From Mesorhizobium sp. B2-1-1 (GTDB lineage: Bacteria > Pseudomonadota > Alphaproteobacteria > Rhizobiales > Rhizobiaceae), in the NCBI RefSeq assembly GCF_006442975.2, contig NZ_CP083954.1, forward strand, positions 3,789,501 to 3,853,500: a stretch of DNA of 64,000 bases. The letters are read 5' to 3'. How positions within the stretch are numbered: position 1 is the stretch's first letter; the number at the start of each line of letters is the position of its first letter. The notes under the pieces are model-generated. The model was not told the DNA's origin, ran no database searches, and saw only the letters and a list, made by a program, of their open reading frames with translations. Position numbers and translations under genes: made by a program. Positions 37,460 to 46,199 of this stretch are shown in pieces.

Positions 37460-38257
37460 CTAAGCCGCCGCGCTTCCCTGCCCGGCCAGTTCCCGGAACC
37501 ACCCCAACCCTTGCTCAGTTCCGGCCTTCGGCTTGTATTCCGCGCCGACCCAGCCGGAATAACCAATGCGGTCGATATGCTCGTACAGGAAGGGATAGTT
37601 GATCTCGCCCGTCCCCGGCTCGTGACGGCCGGGATTGTCCGCAAGCTGGATATGCGCGATGCGGCCGAGGTTTGCCTCGATGGTACGGGCGAGATCCCCC
37701 TCCATGATCTGCATGTGGTAGATGTCGTATTGCAGGAACAGGTTCTTCGAGCCGACGCGGTCGATCAGCGCCAGCGCCTGGTCGGAATAATTGAGGAAGA
37801 AGCCTGGAATGTCGCGCGTGTTGATCGGCTCGATCAGCAATTTGATACCGGCCTGCTCCAGTTTCTCCGCCGCGAAGGCGAGGTTCTCGGCAAACACATC
37901 CTCGAGCACCTTGCGGTCGACGCCGGCGGGCGCGATGCCTGCCAGGCAATTGACCTGTGAGCAGCCGAGCGCCTGCGCGTAGGCGATCGCCTTGGCGATG
38001 CCCTGGCGGAATTCCGGCACTCGGTCCGGCAAAACGGCGATACCGCGCTCGCCCTTGCCCCAGTCGCCCGCCGGCAGGTTGAACAGCACCTGTGTCAGGC
38101 CGTTCTTCTTCAGCCGCGCGGCCACCACCTCGGGCGCATGGTCGTAGGGGCCTATATATTCAACGCCTTTGAAGCCCGCGCGGGCAGCTGCGTCAAAACG
38201 TTCGAGGAAGTCATGCTCGCCAAAGAGCATCGAAAGATTGGCTGAAAAACGCGGCAT
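37460..38257 (-). CDS. hyi: Hydroxypyruvate isomerase
   Basis: Interconverts hydroxypyruvate and tartronate semialdehyde. The 265-residue TIM-barrel protein (AP endonuclease 2 family) begins MPRFSANLSMLFGE and has FLERFDAAARAGFKGVEYIGPYD, LLIEPINTRDIPGFFLN (metal-ligand Glu), YDIYHMQIMEGDL, HIQLADNPGRHEPGTGEINY and GWVGAEYKP. It lies 21 bp after gcl. Confidence 0.93.
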   Translation of the reverse strand: MPRFSANLSMLFGEHDFLERFDAAARAGFKGVEYIGPYDHAPEVVAARLKKNGLTQVLFNLPAGDWGKGERGIAVLPDRVPEFRQGIAKAIAYAQALGCSQVNCLAGIAPAGVDRKVLEDVFAENLAFAAEKLEQAGIKLLIEPINTRDIPGFFLNYSDQALALIDRVGSKNLFLQYDIYHMQIMEGDLARTIEANLGRIAHIQLADNPGRHEPGTGEINYPFLYEHIDRIGYSGWVGAEYKPKAGTEQGLGWFRELAGQGSAAA

Positions 38258-38278
38258 TCTTTTTGTCCTTCTTCCGTC

Positions 38279-40060
38279 CTAGTCGAGCATCACGATCGCT
38301 GTCGGGGCATCCTCTTGATGTTCGGCAAGGTCTTCGAATTCGGTGATCTTGTCGATCTCGGTGCCCATCGAGATATTGGTGACGCGTTCGAGGATGAATT
38401 CGAGCACTACGGGAACCTGATGCTCCTTCATCAGCCGCTGCGCCTCCTTGAAGGCACCGGCGAATTCTTCCGGTTTGCGCACCCTGACCGCCTTGCAGCC
38501 CATCGCCTCGGCAACAGCGACGTGGTCGACGCCGTAGCCGGCCTCGGGACCGTCCGATCGGTTGATGTTCTCAAAAGCAAGGCTAACCTCGTAATCCATC
38601 GAGAAGCCGCGCTGCGCCTGGCGGATCAGGCCGAGATAGGCATTGTTCACGACGACGTGGATGTAGGGCAGCCTGTGCTGCGCGCCGACCGCCAGTTCCT
38701 CGATCATGAACTGGAAGTCATAGTCGCCCGACAGCGCCACGATGGTGCGGTCGGGATCGGCGGCGCGCACGCCAAGGGCTGCCGGCAGTGTCCAGCCGAG
38801 CGGGCCGGCCTGGCCGCAATTGATCCAGTTGCGCGGCTTGTAGACATGCAGGAACTGCGCGCCGGCGATCTGCGACAGGCCGATCGTGGTGACGTAGGTG
38901 ACGTCGCGCCCGAACGCCTTGTTCATCTCCTCATAGACGCGCTGCGGCTTCAGCGGCACCTGGTCGAAATGCGTCTTGCGCTTCATGGTCTTCTTGCGGC
39001 CCTGGCATTCCTTCGCCCAGCCCGACCAGTCGCGCAGTCTTCCGGCCGTTTTCCATTCGGTGGCGACGTCGAGCAGCATCTTCAGCGCAGCGCCCGCATC
39101 CGAGACGACGCCGAGATCCGGGGCAAACACACGGCCGATCTGCGTCGGCTCGATGTCGACATGGATGAACTTTTTTCCCTTGGTGTAGACATCGACCGAA
39201 CCGGTGTGGCGGTTGGCCCAGCGGTTGCCGATGCCGAAGACGAAGTCGGCTTCCAGCATCGTCGCGTTGCCATAGCGGTGCGAGGTCTGCAGGCCGCACA
39301 TGCCGGCCATCAGCCGATGGTCGTCGGGGATCGCGCCCCAGCCCATCAGCGTCGGGATGACGGGCACGCCGGTAATCTCGGCGAATTCTATCAGCAGGTC
39401 CGACGCATCGGCATTGATGATGCCGCCGCCGGCGACGATCAGCGGCTTTTCGGCGGCGTTGAGCATCGCCAGAGCCTTCTCGGCCTGGGCGCGCGTCATC
39501 GCCGGCTTGAACGGCGCGAGCGGCTCATAGGCGTCGATGTCGAACTCGATCTCGGCCAATTGGACGTCGACCGGCAGGTCGATCAGCACCGGTCCCGGGC
39601 GCGAAGACCTCATCAGGTGAAATGCCTTCTGAAGCGCCATCGGCACGAGATAAGGCTCCATGACGGTGACCGCCCATTTGGCGACGGGCGACGCGATGGC
39701 GGCGATGTCGACGGCCTGGAAATCCTCCTTGTTCAGCCGCGCCCGCGGCGCCTGGCCGGTGATGCAGAGGATCGGGATGGAATCGGCTGCGGCCGAGTAG
39801 AGCCCGGTGATCATGTCGGTGCCGGCCGGGCCGGACGTGCCGATGCAGAGCCCGATATTGCCTGCCTTGGCCCTGGTGAAGCCTTCGGCCATGTGCGACG
39901 CGCCCTCGACATGACGGGCCAGCACATGGCGGATCGTGCCCCTCGCCTTCAGGGCCGAGTAGAGCGGATTGATCGCCGCGCCCGGCACGCCGAAGGCGCA
40001 GGCGATGCCTTCCTTTTCGAGAACGAGAACCGCAGCATCGACAGCGCGCATCCTGGCCAT
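38279..40060 (-). CDS. gcl: Glyoxylate carboligase (tartronate-semialdehyde synthase)
   Basis: A ThDP enzyme that joins two glyoxylates to tartronate semialdehyde plus CO2. The ATG at 40060 gives 593 residues starting [18 protein letters not shown]. Position 51 is Val ([10 protein letters not shown]), the residue that replaces the usual catalytic Glu in true Gcl enzymes. The C-terminal ThDP motif is [17 protein letters not shown]. An upstream in-frame extension lies in the AT-rich promoter region. It heads gcl-hyi-glxR and is divergent from an IclR regulator. Confidence 0.95.
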   Translation of the reverse strand: MARMRAVDAAVLVLEKEGIACAFGVPGAAINPLYSALKARGTIRHVLARHVEGASHMAEGFTRAKAGNIGLCIGTSGPAGTDMITGLYSAAADSIPILCITGQAPRARLNKEDFQAVDIAAIASPVAKWAVTVMEPYLVPMALQKAFHLMRSSRPGPVLIDLPVDVQLAEIEFDIDAYEPLAPFKPAMTRAQAEKALAMLNAAEKPLIVAGGGIINADASDLLIEFAEITGVPVIPTLMGWGAIPDDHRLMAGMCGLQTSHRYGNATMLEADFVFGIGNRWANRHTGSVDVYTKGKKFIHVDIEPTQIGRVFAPDLGVVSDAGAALKMLLDVATEWKTAGRLRDWSGWAKECQGRKKTMKRKTHFDQVPLKPQRVYEEMNKAFGRDVTYVTTIGLSQIAGAQFLHVYKPRNWINCGQAGPLGWTLPAALGVRAADPDRTIVALSGDYDFQFMIEELAVGAQHRLPYIHVVVNNAYLGLIRQAQRGFSMDYEVSLAFENINRSDGPEAGYGVDHVAVAEAMGCKAVRVRKPEEFAGAFKEAQRLMKEHQVPVVLEFILERVTNISMGTEIDKITEFEDLAEHQEDAPTAIVMLD

Positions 40061-40224
40061 TGTTCCGACCCTCCACAGGGTTGTGATTGTTGGATAACCG
40101 AGAATGTCAGCAAGCCCGCTATTTTTCAATTTTTTCAGAATATTTTTTCATTTCTAAGAAACTGCCGTTGTCATTTGATTTCCTTTCTCTTTTTGTTTTC
40201 CAAATAGTGGCAATGCAGAACGCG

Positions 40225-40239
40225 TGAAAAACTTTTTCA
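40225..40239. promoter_or_regulatory. Palindromic operator candidate in the gcl/iclR divergent region
   Basis: TGAAAAACTTTTTCA is a perfect 7-1-7 palindrome in the AT-rich 214-bp gap, 36 bp before the regulator's start. TTTTTTCA motifs recur at about 40130-40152 near the gcl start. This is a plausible site for the adjacent IclR-type regulator. Confidence 0.5.
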
Positions 40240-40274
40240 TTGTCCGTTCGGGAAAATCGGGCATGATGGCGTAA

Positions 40275-41096
40275 ATGGAAACCGCTGAAAAACGCCAGCG
40301 CGGCCGGCCGCGCGCCTTCAACGGCCCGTCGGAAGCGGCTTCGGTGCAGTCGTTGGACCGGGCCTTGCGCATTCTGGCCATCGTTGCCGAAGGCAGCGGG
40401 CTGTCGCTGAGCGAGATATCGGCTCACAGCGGCCTGGCTGCCTCCACCGCCTACCGTATGCTGACGACGCTCGAAAACCACGGCATGGTCGAGTTCGACA
40501 GTTCGGACCAGCTTTGGTCGATCGGCGTCGAGACCTATCGGATGGGCGCGGCGTTCCTGCGCCGCCGCAAGCTGGTCGACCGCGCGCGCATCGTCATGCA
40601 GGAGCTGATGGAGAAAACCGGCGAGACCGCCAATCTCGGCGTCGCCGAGGACGATTGCGTGGTGTTCGTCAGCCAGGTCGAGACGCACCAGGCAATTCGC
40701 GCCTTCTTCCGACCGGGCACGCGGAGCCCTTTTCACGCATCCGGCATCGGCAAGGCGGTGCTGGCCCATCTCGAGCCGGAGCGCGTCGGAGCCATCCTGC
40801 GCAAGGCCGGCCTGCAGCGCTTCACCGACAGGACGCTGTCCGACATCCCTGCTCTCGCGCACGATCTCGCGACGATCAAGCTGCGCGGCTGGTCGGTCGA
40901 TGACGAGGAACGGCATCCAGGCATGCGCTGCGTGGCATCAGCCATCTTCAACGAATTCGGCGAGCCGATCGGCGGAGTCTCGGTGTCGGGCCCGACGGTT
41001 CGGGTGACGCCTGAACGGCTGGCCGAGATCGGCCCGCTGGTGCACAGCGCCGCGGCCGAGGTGACCAAGATGATCGGCGGCGTGCAAACCGGATGA
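40275..41096 (+). CDS. IclR family transcriptional regulator of glyoxylate metabolism
   Basis: Probably controls the divergent gcl-hyi-glxR operon, like AllR or BhcR. The 273-residue protein has a basic N-terminal stretch and an HTH_IclR domain (about residues 25-80, LSEISAHSGLAASTAYRMLTTLENHGMVE). The effector domain has RPGTRSPFHASGIGKAVLAHL and ASAIFNEFGEPIGGVSVSGP. Glyoxylate as the effector is inference from context. Confidence 0.88.
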   Translation: METAEKRQRGRPRAFNGPSEAASVQSLDRALRILAIVAEGSGLSLSEISAHSGLAASTAYRMLTTLENHGMVEFDSSDQLWSIGVETYRMGAAFLRRRKLVDRARIVMQELMEKTGETANLGVAEDDCVVFVSQVETHQAIRAFFRPGTRSPFHASGIGKAVLAHLEPERVGAILRKAGLQRFTDRTLSDIPALAHDLATIKLRGWSVDDEERHPGMRCVASAIFNEFGEPIGGVSVSGPTVRVTPERLAEIGPLVHSAAAEVTKMIGGVQTG

Positions 41097-41456
41097 TCAA
41101 CCTGCTCCGGGCAACGCGCTTCTGCTCGCAAGATCGAAGAAATCGAGCAGGATCGCCATGCCGACACCGCAGGCGGTGAAGACAAGGCCGGTGATGAAGA
41201 TCCGGTTGGCGCGTTCATAGGCGCTCAGCCGCAGGCACTTTGTGTCGAGCAGAAGCGACAGTGCCCGCATCTGCAAGGCGATGCCGGCCAGGATGGGCAG
41301 CACGGCGACGAGATGATAGGTCTGCCACGGGATCGGATTGGCGGCCCAATGCGTGATGAAGCCCAGGGAAAACGCCAGCAGGATGCCGACGGCCGTGACC
41401 GTGCCGTTGCGGAAAATGATTTCGACCTGTTCCTCTTTCGGGTCCTGCTCGTCCAA
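41097..41456 (-). CDS. Hypothetical inner-membrane protein
   Basis: A 119-residue protein of unknown function with three hydrophobic segments (about residues 20-38, 47-65 and 84-106). An acidic N-terminus (MDEQDPKEEQ) and a conserved-looking ERANRIFITGLVFTACGVG stretch are visible. It is convergent with the IclR gene, and the two stop codons abut. Confidence 0.7.
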   Translation of the reverse strand: MDEQDPKEEQVEIIFRNGTVTAVGILLAFSLGFITHWAANPIPWQTYHLVAVLPILAGIALQMRALSLLLDTKCLRLSAYERANRIFITGLVFTACGVGMAILLDFFDLASRSALPGAG

Positions 41457-41665
41457 GGATCACCCTCCCCATATCGCCCGCAGATCATCGCCAAAGCAGA
41501 TTAGGCCTTCGGGAAATGCCTGTACATTGCCGATCGCATCGACAAAACCGAGGACTTTCAGGCATCTCATTGAAAGTCGGCTATCCAACAGGCGTGCCGC
41601 TGTCCAAGCAATAGAAAAGAGGCTCGCCTGAGCCCCTCTTCTGGTGCTGAACGGTGCTCCTCCTC

Positions 41666-41971
41666 TCAGAGACGGCAGTAATGGCGATAGCCGTCGTAAC
41701 CGATGTAGGTGTCGGAGTCCGGATCGTAGCTCGAATAGCGATCGAAGCAGCGGCGGACGTGCCACGAGCCGCCGCCCTCGTCGACGTAGACGGTGCGGGG
41801 CTGGGCAAGCAGGCTGCCCAGGACAAAACCGCCGACGCCAGCGGCGATGCCGATGCCGATGCCATGGTGGTGGTGATGCGAATGAGCCGCCGAGGGCTGG
41901 ACGGTGCCGACCAGTGCGGTGGCGGCGACAGCGGTGGCGATGAGGCCGGAAACGAGTGCGCGCTTGAACAT
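41666..41971 (-). CDS. BA14K-family secreted protein
   Basis: A small exported protein of the BA14K-like family (Brucella immunoreactive 14-kDa protein relatives). The ATG at 41971 follows AAGGAG and gives 101 residues. A signal peptide is cleaved after about residue 29 (QPSAAH). A His run (residues 32-36), a Gly-rich membrane-like segment and the C-terminal BA14K motif C-RYSSYDPDSDTYIGYDGYRHYC follow. Its leader, 5' region and ribosome binding site closely resemble those of the neighbouring His-rich gene. Confidence 0.8.
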   Translation of the reverse strand: MFKRALVSGLIATAVAATALVGTVQPSAAHSHHHHHGIGIGIAAGVGGFVLGSLLAQPRTVYVDEGGGSWHVRRCFDRYSSYDPDSDTYIGYDGYRHYCRL

Positions 41972-42140
41972 GACGATCTCCTTGCTTCGTTTGGAGAGGC
42001 GACCCATCCGCCTCTTGATCATCTGTCGTTCGGCACAAGAAAAAGGTTCAAATCTTTTTTGAACGTGAACCAAGGAGGTCATGCTGACGGCGGCCTGCAA
42101 GGGCCTGGCTAGACATTGATGACCGTCCCATTTCGCCCAA

Positions 42141-42168
42141 CGAAAAAGGGCGGCCGAAGCCGCCCTTT
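42141..42168 (-). terminator. Terminator after the His-rich gene
   Basis: AAAGGGCGGC and GCCGCCCTTT form a 10-bp stem with a TTCG-type tetraloop, followed by TTCG on the minus strand, about 20 bp past the stop. Confidence 0.8.
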
Positions 42169-42189
42169 CGGGAGAATTGGGTCCCTCCA

Positions 42190-42399
42190 TCAAAGAAAGA
42201 TGATCACCTTGCCGTGCTTGTGGTGATGATGGTTGTGGTGCTTCCACCAGAACTTCTTGAAGTGCTTCTTGTGATGGTTGTGGTGGTGATGATGATGGCC
42301 GTGCATGCCGTGGGCTGACGACGTGCCGACGGTGCCGACGAGCGCGCCGGTGGCGACGAAGATGGCAACGAGGCCTGAGACGAGAGTGCGCTTGAACAT
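42190..42399 (-). CDS. Small His-rich exported protein
   Basis: The ATG at 42399 gives 69 residues. A signal peptide (MFKRTLVSGL...TSSAHG) is nearly the same as in the BA14K-like neighbour. The mature part of about 40 residues is one third to one half His, with Lys and Trp, and ends KVIIFL. Such tails commonly bind Ni, Zn or Cu, but no function is established. It is too short and biased for family assignment. Confidence 0.7.
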   Translation of the reverse strand: MFKRTLVSGLVAIFVATGALVGTVGTSSAHGMHGHHHHHHNHHKKHFKKFWWKHHNHHHHKHGKVIIFL

Positions 42400-42524
42400 G
42401 ATGATCTCCTGGATCTTTTGATCGAGGCGACCCATTCGCCTCTGACCATCAGTCGGGGCGGCGCGGGAAAAGGTTCGAAAGGTGGAGGAGATTTTTTTCG
42501 GCAAGGCCGGAGACGGGATGAATC

Positions 42525-42643
42525 GTGAGTAGTGAGTAGTGAGTAGTGAGTAGTAGGCTATGAGCAGCAGGCTGACTACTGACTACTGACTACTGACTAC
42601 CGACTACTGACTACTGACTACTGACTACCGACTACTGACTACT
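42525..42643. repeat. Opposed heptamer repeat array
   Basis: Four GTGAGTA units (42525-42552) are followed by a short spacer and ten CTGACTA/CCGACTA units (42572-42641). The two halves are imperfect reverse complements, so the region can fold into a long hairpin. Both units contain stop codons, and the array ends beside the stop of the small membrane protein gene. Confidence 0.9.
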
Positions 42644-42645
42644 AT

Positions 42646-42816
42646 TCACCACCCCATGCCCGTGACATGGCGCAGCCAGAAGGCGAGCGCGATGAAGCCG
42701 ATGATGGTGGTGACGCCGGTCCAGTCGATATTGGCGTTCTTGACGCTCCTGATAAGCTTCACCAGAAGCATCCAGGCTATGACGACGATCGGCAGGATGA
42801 TGACAAATCTGATCAT
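42646..42816 (-). CDS. Small membrane protein, unknown function
   Basis: The ATG at 42816 gives 56 residues with two hydrophobic segments (residues about 2-20 and 36-49), MIRFVIILPIVVIAWMLLVKLI being the first. No family recognised. Its stop codon lies next to the heptamer array. Confidence 0.6.
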   Translation of the reverse strand: MIRFVIILPIVVIAWMLLVKLIRSVKNANIDWTGVTTIIGFIALAFWLRHVTGMGW

Positions 42817-42974
42817 GCGGCAGCCTCGCCCAAGCGATTGCACCTGCCGTAGATATAGGAAGCGAATTGGCCGTTTTCAGGATGCCGTGCCTGTTGCCCG
42901 GCAGCGTTCATGAGCGCCTCAAAACCGACATTTGTCTTTACTGGCGCCGCAAATATGGCTAACCGGTGCCGCAT

Positions 42975-43050
42975 GCCCTTGTAGCTCAGCTGGTAGAGCA
43001 GCGGTTTTGTAAACCGAAGGTCGCGGGTTCGATTCCTGCCGGGGGCACCA
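42975..43050 (+). tRNA. tRNA-Thr (TGT)
   Basis: A 76-base cloverleaf with encoded CCA. The acceptor stem pairs GCCCTTG with CGGGGGC using G-U pairs, the T-arm has GGTTCGATTCC, and anticodon loop TTTGTAA reads ACA. An IS481-type element begins 10 bp downstream. Confidence 0.96.
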
Positions 43051-43060
43051 CCCTTCGTTC

Positions 43061-44363
43061 TGTACGGCCCGGAGACATAGGTAACAGAATGTACCTAAGA
43101 CATGGGTGACAACCTCGTGCCGAACGGGTTGTCGATGGTCTGCAAGGTCCTCTGTTCCAAGTCGATATACCCCAGATCATAGTGCATGAAGGAGACGAGC
43201 CAAATGCCGTCGTCGACTTCGCTGATGCCGAGCCTTTGGCCGGCGAGCACGGTGGAGATGTTTATCTTCTTCCTGTGCATGCAGATGCGGCCGCAGGCGG
43301 TGACGAGGATGTCCTTGTCATGGAAGGGATATTCCAGCTCGGGTAGACCTTGATAGGCTCTTGAAGAGCCTCTGTAGAGCTCGGCTGGCACCTTCATGCC
43401 GATGGCCTCGTGGGGCCTCTCGTCATTGAATTCGCTCATGAAAGCATCGAACCTGGCCTGCTGCTGGAGGGTGTTCATGCCCGGCGGCCGGGTCGTTTCG
43501 GCCTTGAGCGTGCGGTGCATGCGCTCATGGCGAGCGTTCTCGTGCGGGTTGCCAGGCCGGATGCGCTCGATGGCGATGCCGAGCCTCAGCCAGAACACCG
43601 ACAGCCTCGATAGATTGTAGAGGCCGTTGGGGCTTGCGAAGGGAAGGCCATTGTCGCTTCTAATCGCTTCCGGCAGGCCACGTTCCTTGAACAGCCGGAC
43701 GAAAGCCTCGATGACTGGAACCTCCTTTTGTCGCTTCAAGGGCTTCGCAGGCCAGCAGATAGCGTGAAGCCTGGTCGGTGACGGTCAGGGGGTAACAGTA
43801 GCGGCCGTTGCCGAGCTTGAACTCGCCCTTGAAATCGGCGCACCAGAGATCGTTGGGCCGCATCGCCTGTGACAGTTGCGTGCCCGCGGCCTTGTTCGCC
43901 CGGTTCCTCTTGCGGGCCTGGCTCACAAGGCCGTGGCGGTCGAGCACGGCATGAACCGTGCTCTTGGCCGGAATGCGCACGTCGCCGGCCAGTTTCCTGA
44001 TCAGCAACTCCCTGATCTTCCTGGCGCCCCAGTGCGGCTTCTCTTGCTTGTTTTCCACAATCATCCGCTCGATCTGGACCGGCAGTTGGTTGGCATAGCG
44101 CACCGGCCGCCGAGAGCGGTCCGTCAGTGCCTCAAGGCCCTCATCCTTGTAGCGATTGAAGATCTTGTAGCCCGTCTTGCGCGAGATGCCGAACTCCCGG
44201 CACACATCGCTCATGCCTTCCCCGTCCAGAAGACGGGCCACGAAGCGTAGACGTTCCTCCATCACCGAACACTCTCTCCACGGCATCAACACCTCCGGCC
44301 AAAAGCCAAAAGTGTTACCCATGTGTCCGGTACAAAACGTCACCTATGTCTCGGGTCGCTCAT
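43061..44363 (-). mobile_element. IS481-family insertion sequence
   Basis: An element of about 1.3 kb bounded by imperfect inverted ends. Each end has GAGACATAGGT(A/G)AC, then about 14 bases, then ACATGGGT(G/A)AC, so two transposase-binding sub-repeats lie at each end. The left end is near 43061-43112 and the right near 44312-44363. It encodes a single DDE transposase, here frameshifted. No target duplication could be assigned. Exact outer ends are uncertain by a few bases. Confidence 0.85.
43095..44286 (-). pseudogene. IS481-family transposase, frameshifted
   Basis: A DDE integrase-type transposase. The first part (44286 to about 43730) starts MPWRECSVMEERL and has a helix-turn-helix (REFGISRKTGYKIFNRYK) and the first catalytic Asp in LWCADFKGEF. 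The second part has the Asp of AIRSDNG and the Glu region HERMHRTLKAE. Near 43725-43732 (minus strand ACAAAAGGAGG) the frame must skip one base to continue TKEVPVIEAF. That fits a one-base insertion in a short A-run, a sequencing error, or less likely programmed +1 slippage. Confidence 0.85.
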
Positions 44364-44485
44364 TCTTCGAGCTTCGGGTGGCAGGCCACCTTAGAGCTCC
44401 CTTGAGTCCAGTATGGCCCTTGTAAGTTTCCCCTTCCGGGACAATTTTCTTACCCGGTCACGACAGGCAGAACGATATAGTTGCC

Positions 44486-44794
44486 CTAGAGAGACACAAT
44501 GAGAAGGAATGAGGCCATGATCGGCCGCGCATAGGCGGCGCTGGTCTTATCTTTCAGCCTTTGCTCTCGGCCGGGCCAGCTGACATAGACAAGCCAGATC
44601 GAGAAAAGGGTCAGAGCAATCGAGAACCCGAATATGACAAGCTCGAAGGCGTGAAAACTGTAGTGCCGAAGAAGTACGCCACCAACAACGAGAGGCATAC
44701 CGATTAGCAGCCTCATCCTGATCCGATGGCATACATCCAAACTGGCCATGATGTGCCTTGCGATCCATCCTGCTTGCCAGGTGATCATAGGCAA
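44486..44794 (-). CDS. Hypothetical membrane protein
   Basis: A possible 102-residue protein with three hydrophobic segments (about residues 28-42, 50-71, 90-102) and no recognised family. The start is uncertain because internal Met codons also fit. It lies in the accessory stretch after the IS element. Composition is less GC-rich than the core genes, and coding status is not certain. Confidence 0.45.
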   Translation of the reverse strand: MPMITWQAGWIARHIMASLDVCHRIRMRLLIGMPLVVGGVLLRHYSFHAFELVIFGFSIALTLFSIWLVYVSWPGREQRLKDKTSAAYARPIMASFLLIVSL

Positions 44795-44999
44795 ACGAAA
44801 TTACCCAACCCTTGATCTGGCGAAAACATACTGCACTGCGGATAAGTTCGGGCGCGGCGCTGCAGGCGATTTAGCCCAGCGCAACCGGCGCGCGGCCCGC
44901 CCGGATGGTAGGCCAACCAGCGCCCACTAGACTGAGGAGTCCTCCGAAGCCTTCGACGAAAGAGGACTGCTCATGGGAAGAGAGCCTGGCGGACTCTCG

Positions 45000-45569
45000 C
45001 TAGGAGGCCGTCGCGACCTGGCCGGCTGCCACTTCGCCGCCGAACGTGTTCTTCACCCTGACAGACTTGTGGACGTAGGCGACCCAGGCTCCGGTGAAAA
45101 CGAACGACAGAATGGGTGTCATCAGCGCATCTCCAGCAAGGATCTGGCTCACCGGGACGCCTAGAGTTGATGAGATCAAGATCGTGTCCAGGACGAACAC
45201 AACCGGTATCGCAATCCACTGAACCAGAAACAATTGTGGAAAGCGTCGGCTTCGCCGCAGCATCGAAATGAGCACAACCAGTTGAAGCGCCAGAAATGCC
45301 AGATTGAGGGCAACCTCGCTATACACCGCAAGCAGCCCATTTGGCAGGGGCAAGAGTTGCCGGTAACCCTCGGCCGAATTGGCCAAGTCGGCGAGCGTGC
45401 GCAGCGGCGACAACACCTGGCCGATCGCCAGTAGCATAAGCCAGCCACCGAATCCTACAAGAGCCGCCGGGCCCTGTGACGGCTTCACGGCTGAGCGAAC
45501 CGCAAAGAAAACAGGCACGCCGATGATCAGCAGTACGATCGCCCAATGCCAGATTGAAAACGTCCCCAT
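45000..45569 (-). CDS. DUF2569-like membrane protein
   Basis: A 189-residue membrane protein with about four to five hydrophobic segments. The segment LVGFGGWLMLLAIGQVLSPLRTLADL matches the GGWL(x)LxxxxLxxxPL pattern of DUF2569 proteins. Function is unknown. It is a single gene in the accessory stretch. Confidence 0.65.
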   Translation of the reverse strand: MGTFSIWHWAIVLLIIGVPVFFAVRSAVKPSQGPAALVGFGGWLMLLAIGQVLSPLRTLADLANSAEGYRQLLPLPNGLLAVYSEVALNLAFLALQLVVLISMLRRSRRFPQLFLVQWIAIPVVFVLDTILISSTLGVPVSQILAGDALMTPILSFVFTGAWVAYVHKSVRVKNTFGGEVAAGQVATAS

Positions 45570-45772
45570 TTACCATCTCTCCCCTTCGCCTACCCCTATA
45601 AGTTGTAGCAGATTTCAAATTCAACTCAAGAGGCGACTTCGCGTAAAATGAGGCCGATGCCGAAGCGGCGACTTTCTCCTGCCTGTTCCTGGCTCTCGAG
45701 CCCGTAACCCGGAACCAAACCCGGCCGGGGAGGGTTAACGACCGAAGGGACCGCAAACTCTGTAGCGGAACA

Positions 45773-45979
45773 ATGATCGAACTCTTGGATATGGAACTGG
45801 CCCAAGCCAGGCAGCGAATTGGCCGAGCGGAACTCGCCCTCAAGCGGGCGGAAGAAATGTTGGACGGAGACTGTGGCGTCGGCATCAATCTCGCGCTTTG
45901 CAGCAGGATAAGGTCCGCGCAGCGGCGCGTCACCGAAGCGCGAGAGCGCCTGACGAAGATCGATCCGACCGATCACTGA
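45773..45979 (+). CDS. Small hypothetical protein, helical
   Basis: A 68-residue possible protein rich in Ala, Arg, Glu and Leu (ELAQARQRIGRAELALKRAEEML) that would form a helical hairpin. No family was recognised. It has no clear ribosome binding site and is isolated, so confidence is moderate. Confidence 0.45.
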   Translation: MIELLDMELAQARQRIGRAELALKRAEEMLDGDCGVGINLALCSRIRSAQRRVTEARERLTKIDPTDH

Positions 45980-46199
45980 TTTTTACCTGCGACACTGCGG
46001 CCGCGTCTTTCCTTTCGGTCGATGCTTCGAAGGGATCGCTGGTTAGGCCCAGCGGCTACGCTGCCAAGTCCCCGTAACCTCAAGCCGCAGGGCCACCCTG
46101 TGCGCGGGGCCCGGCGGTGTAGACGGGCGCCGCCGTTGGCACTCATCGTCAGTCACACTGGCAGCGGAAGCTGGTTTCATGCCGCGGTCGCTTCCATCC

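Noticed and set aside
42525..42643. Heptamer array as a CRISPR-like array
   Set aside because: Units are 7 bp with no spacers and no cas genes nearby.
43725..43735. Programmed -1 frameshift in the transposase
   Set aside because: The required shift is +1 (or -2), and IS481 transposases are normally a single frame, so damage or a sequencing error is more likely.
42975..44363. tRNA-Thr as the attachment site of a genomic island
   Set aside because: No second copy of the tRNA 3' end and no integrase were found. Only an insertion sequence lies beside it.
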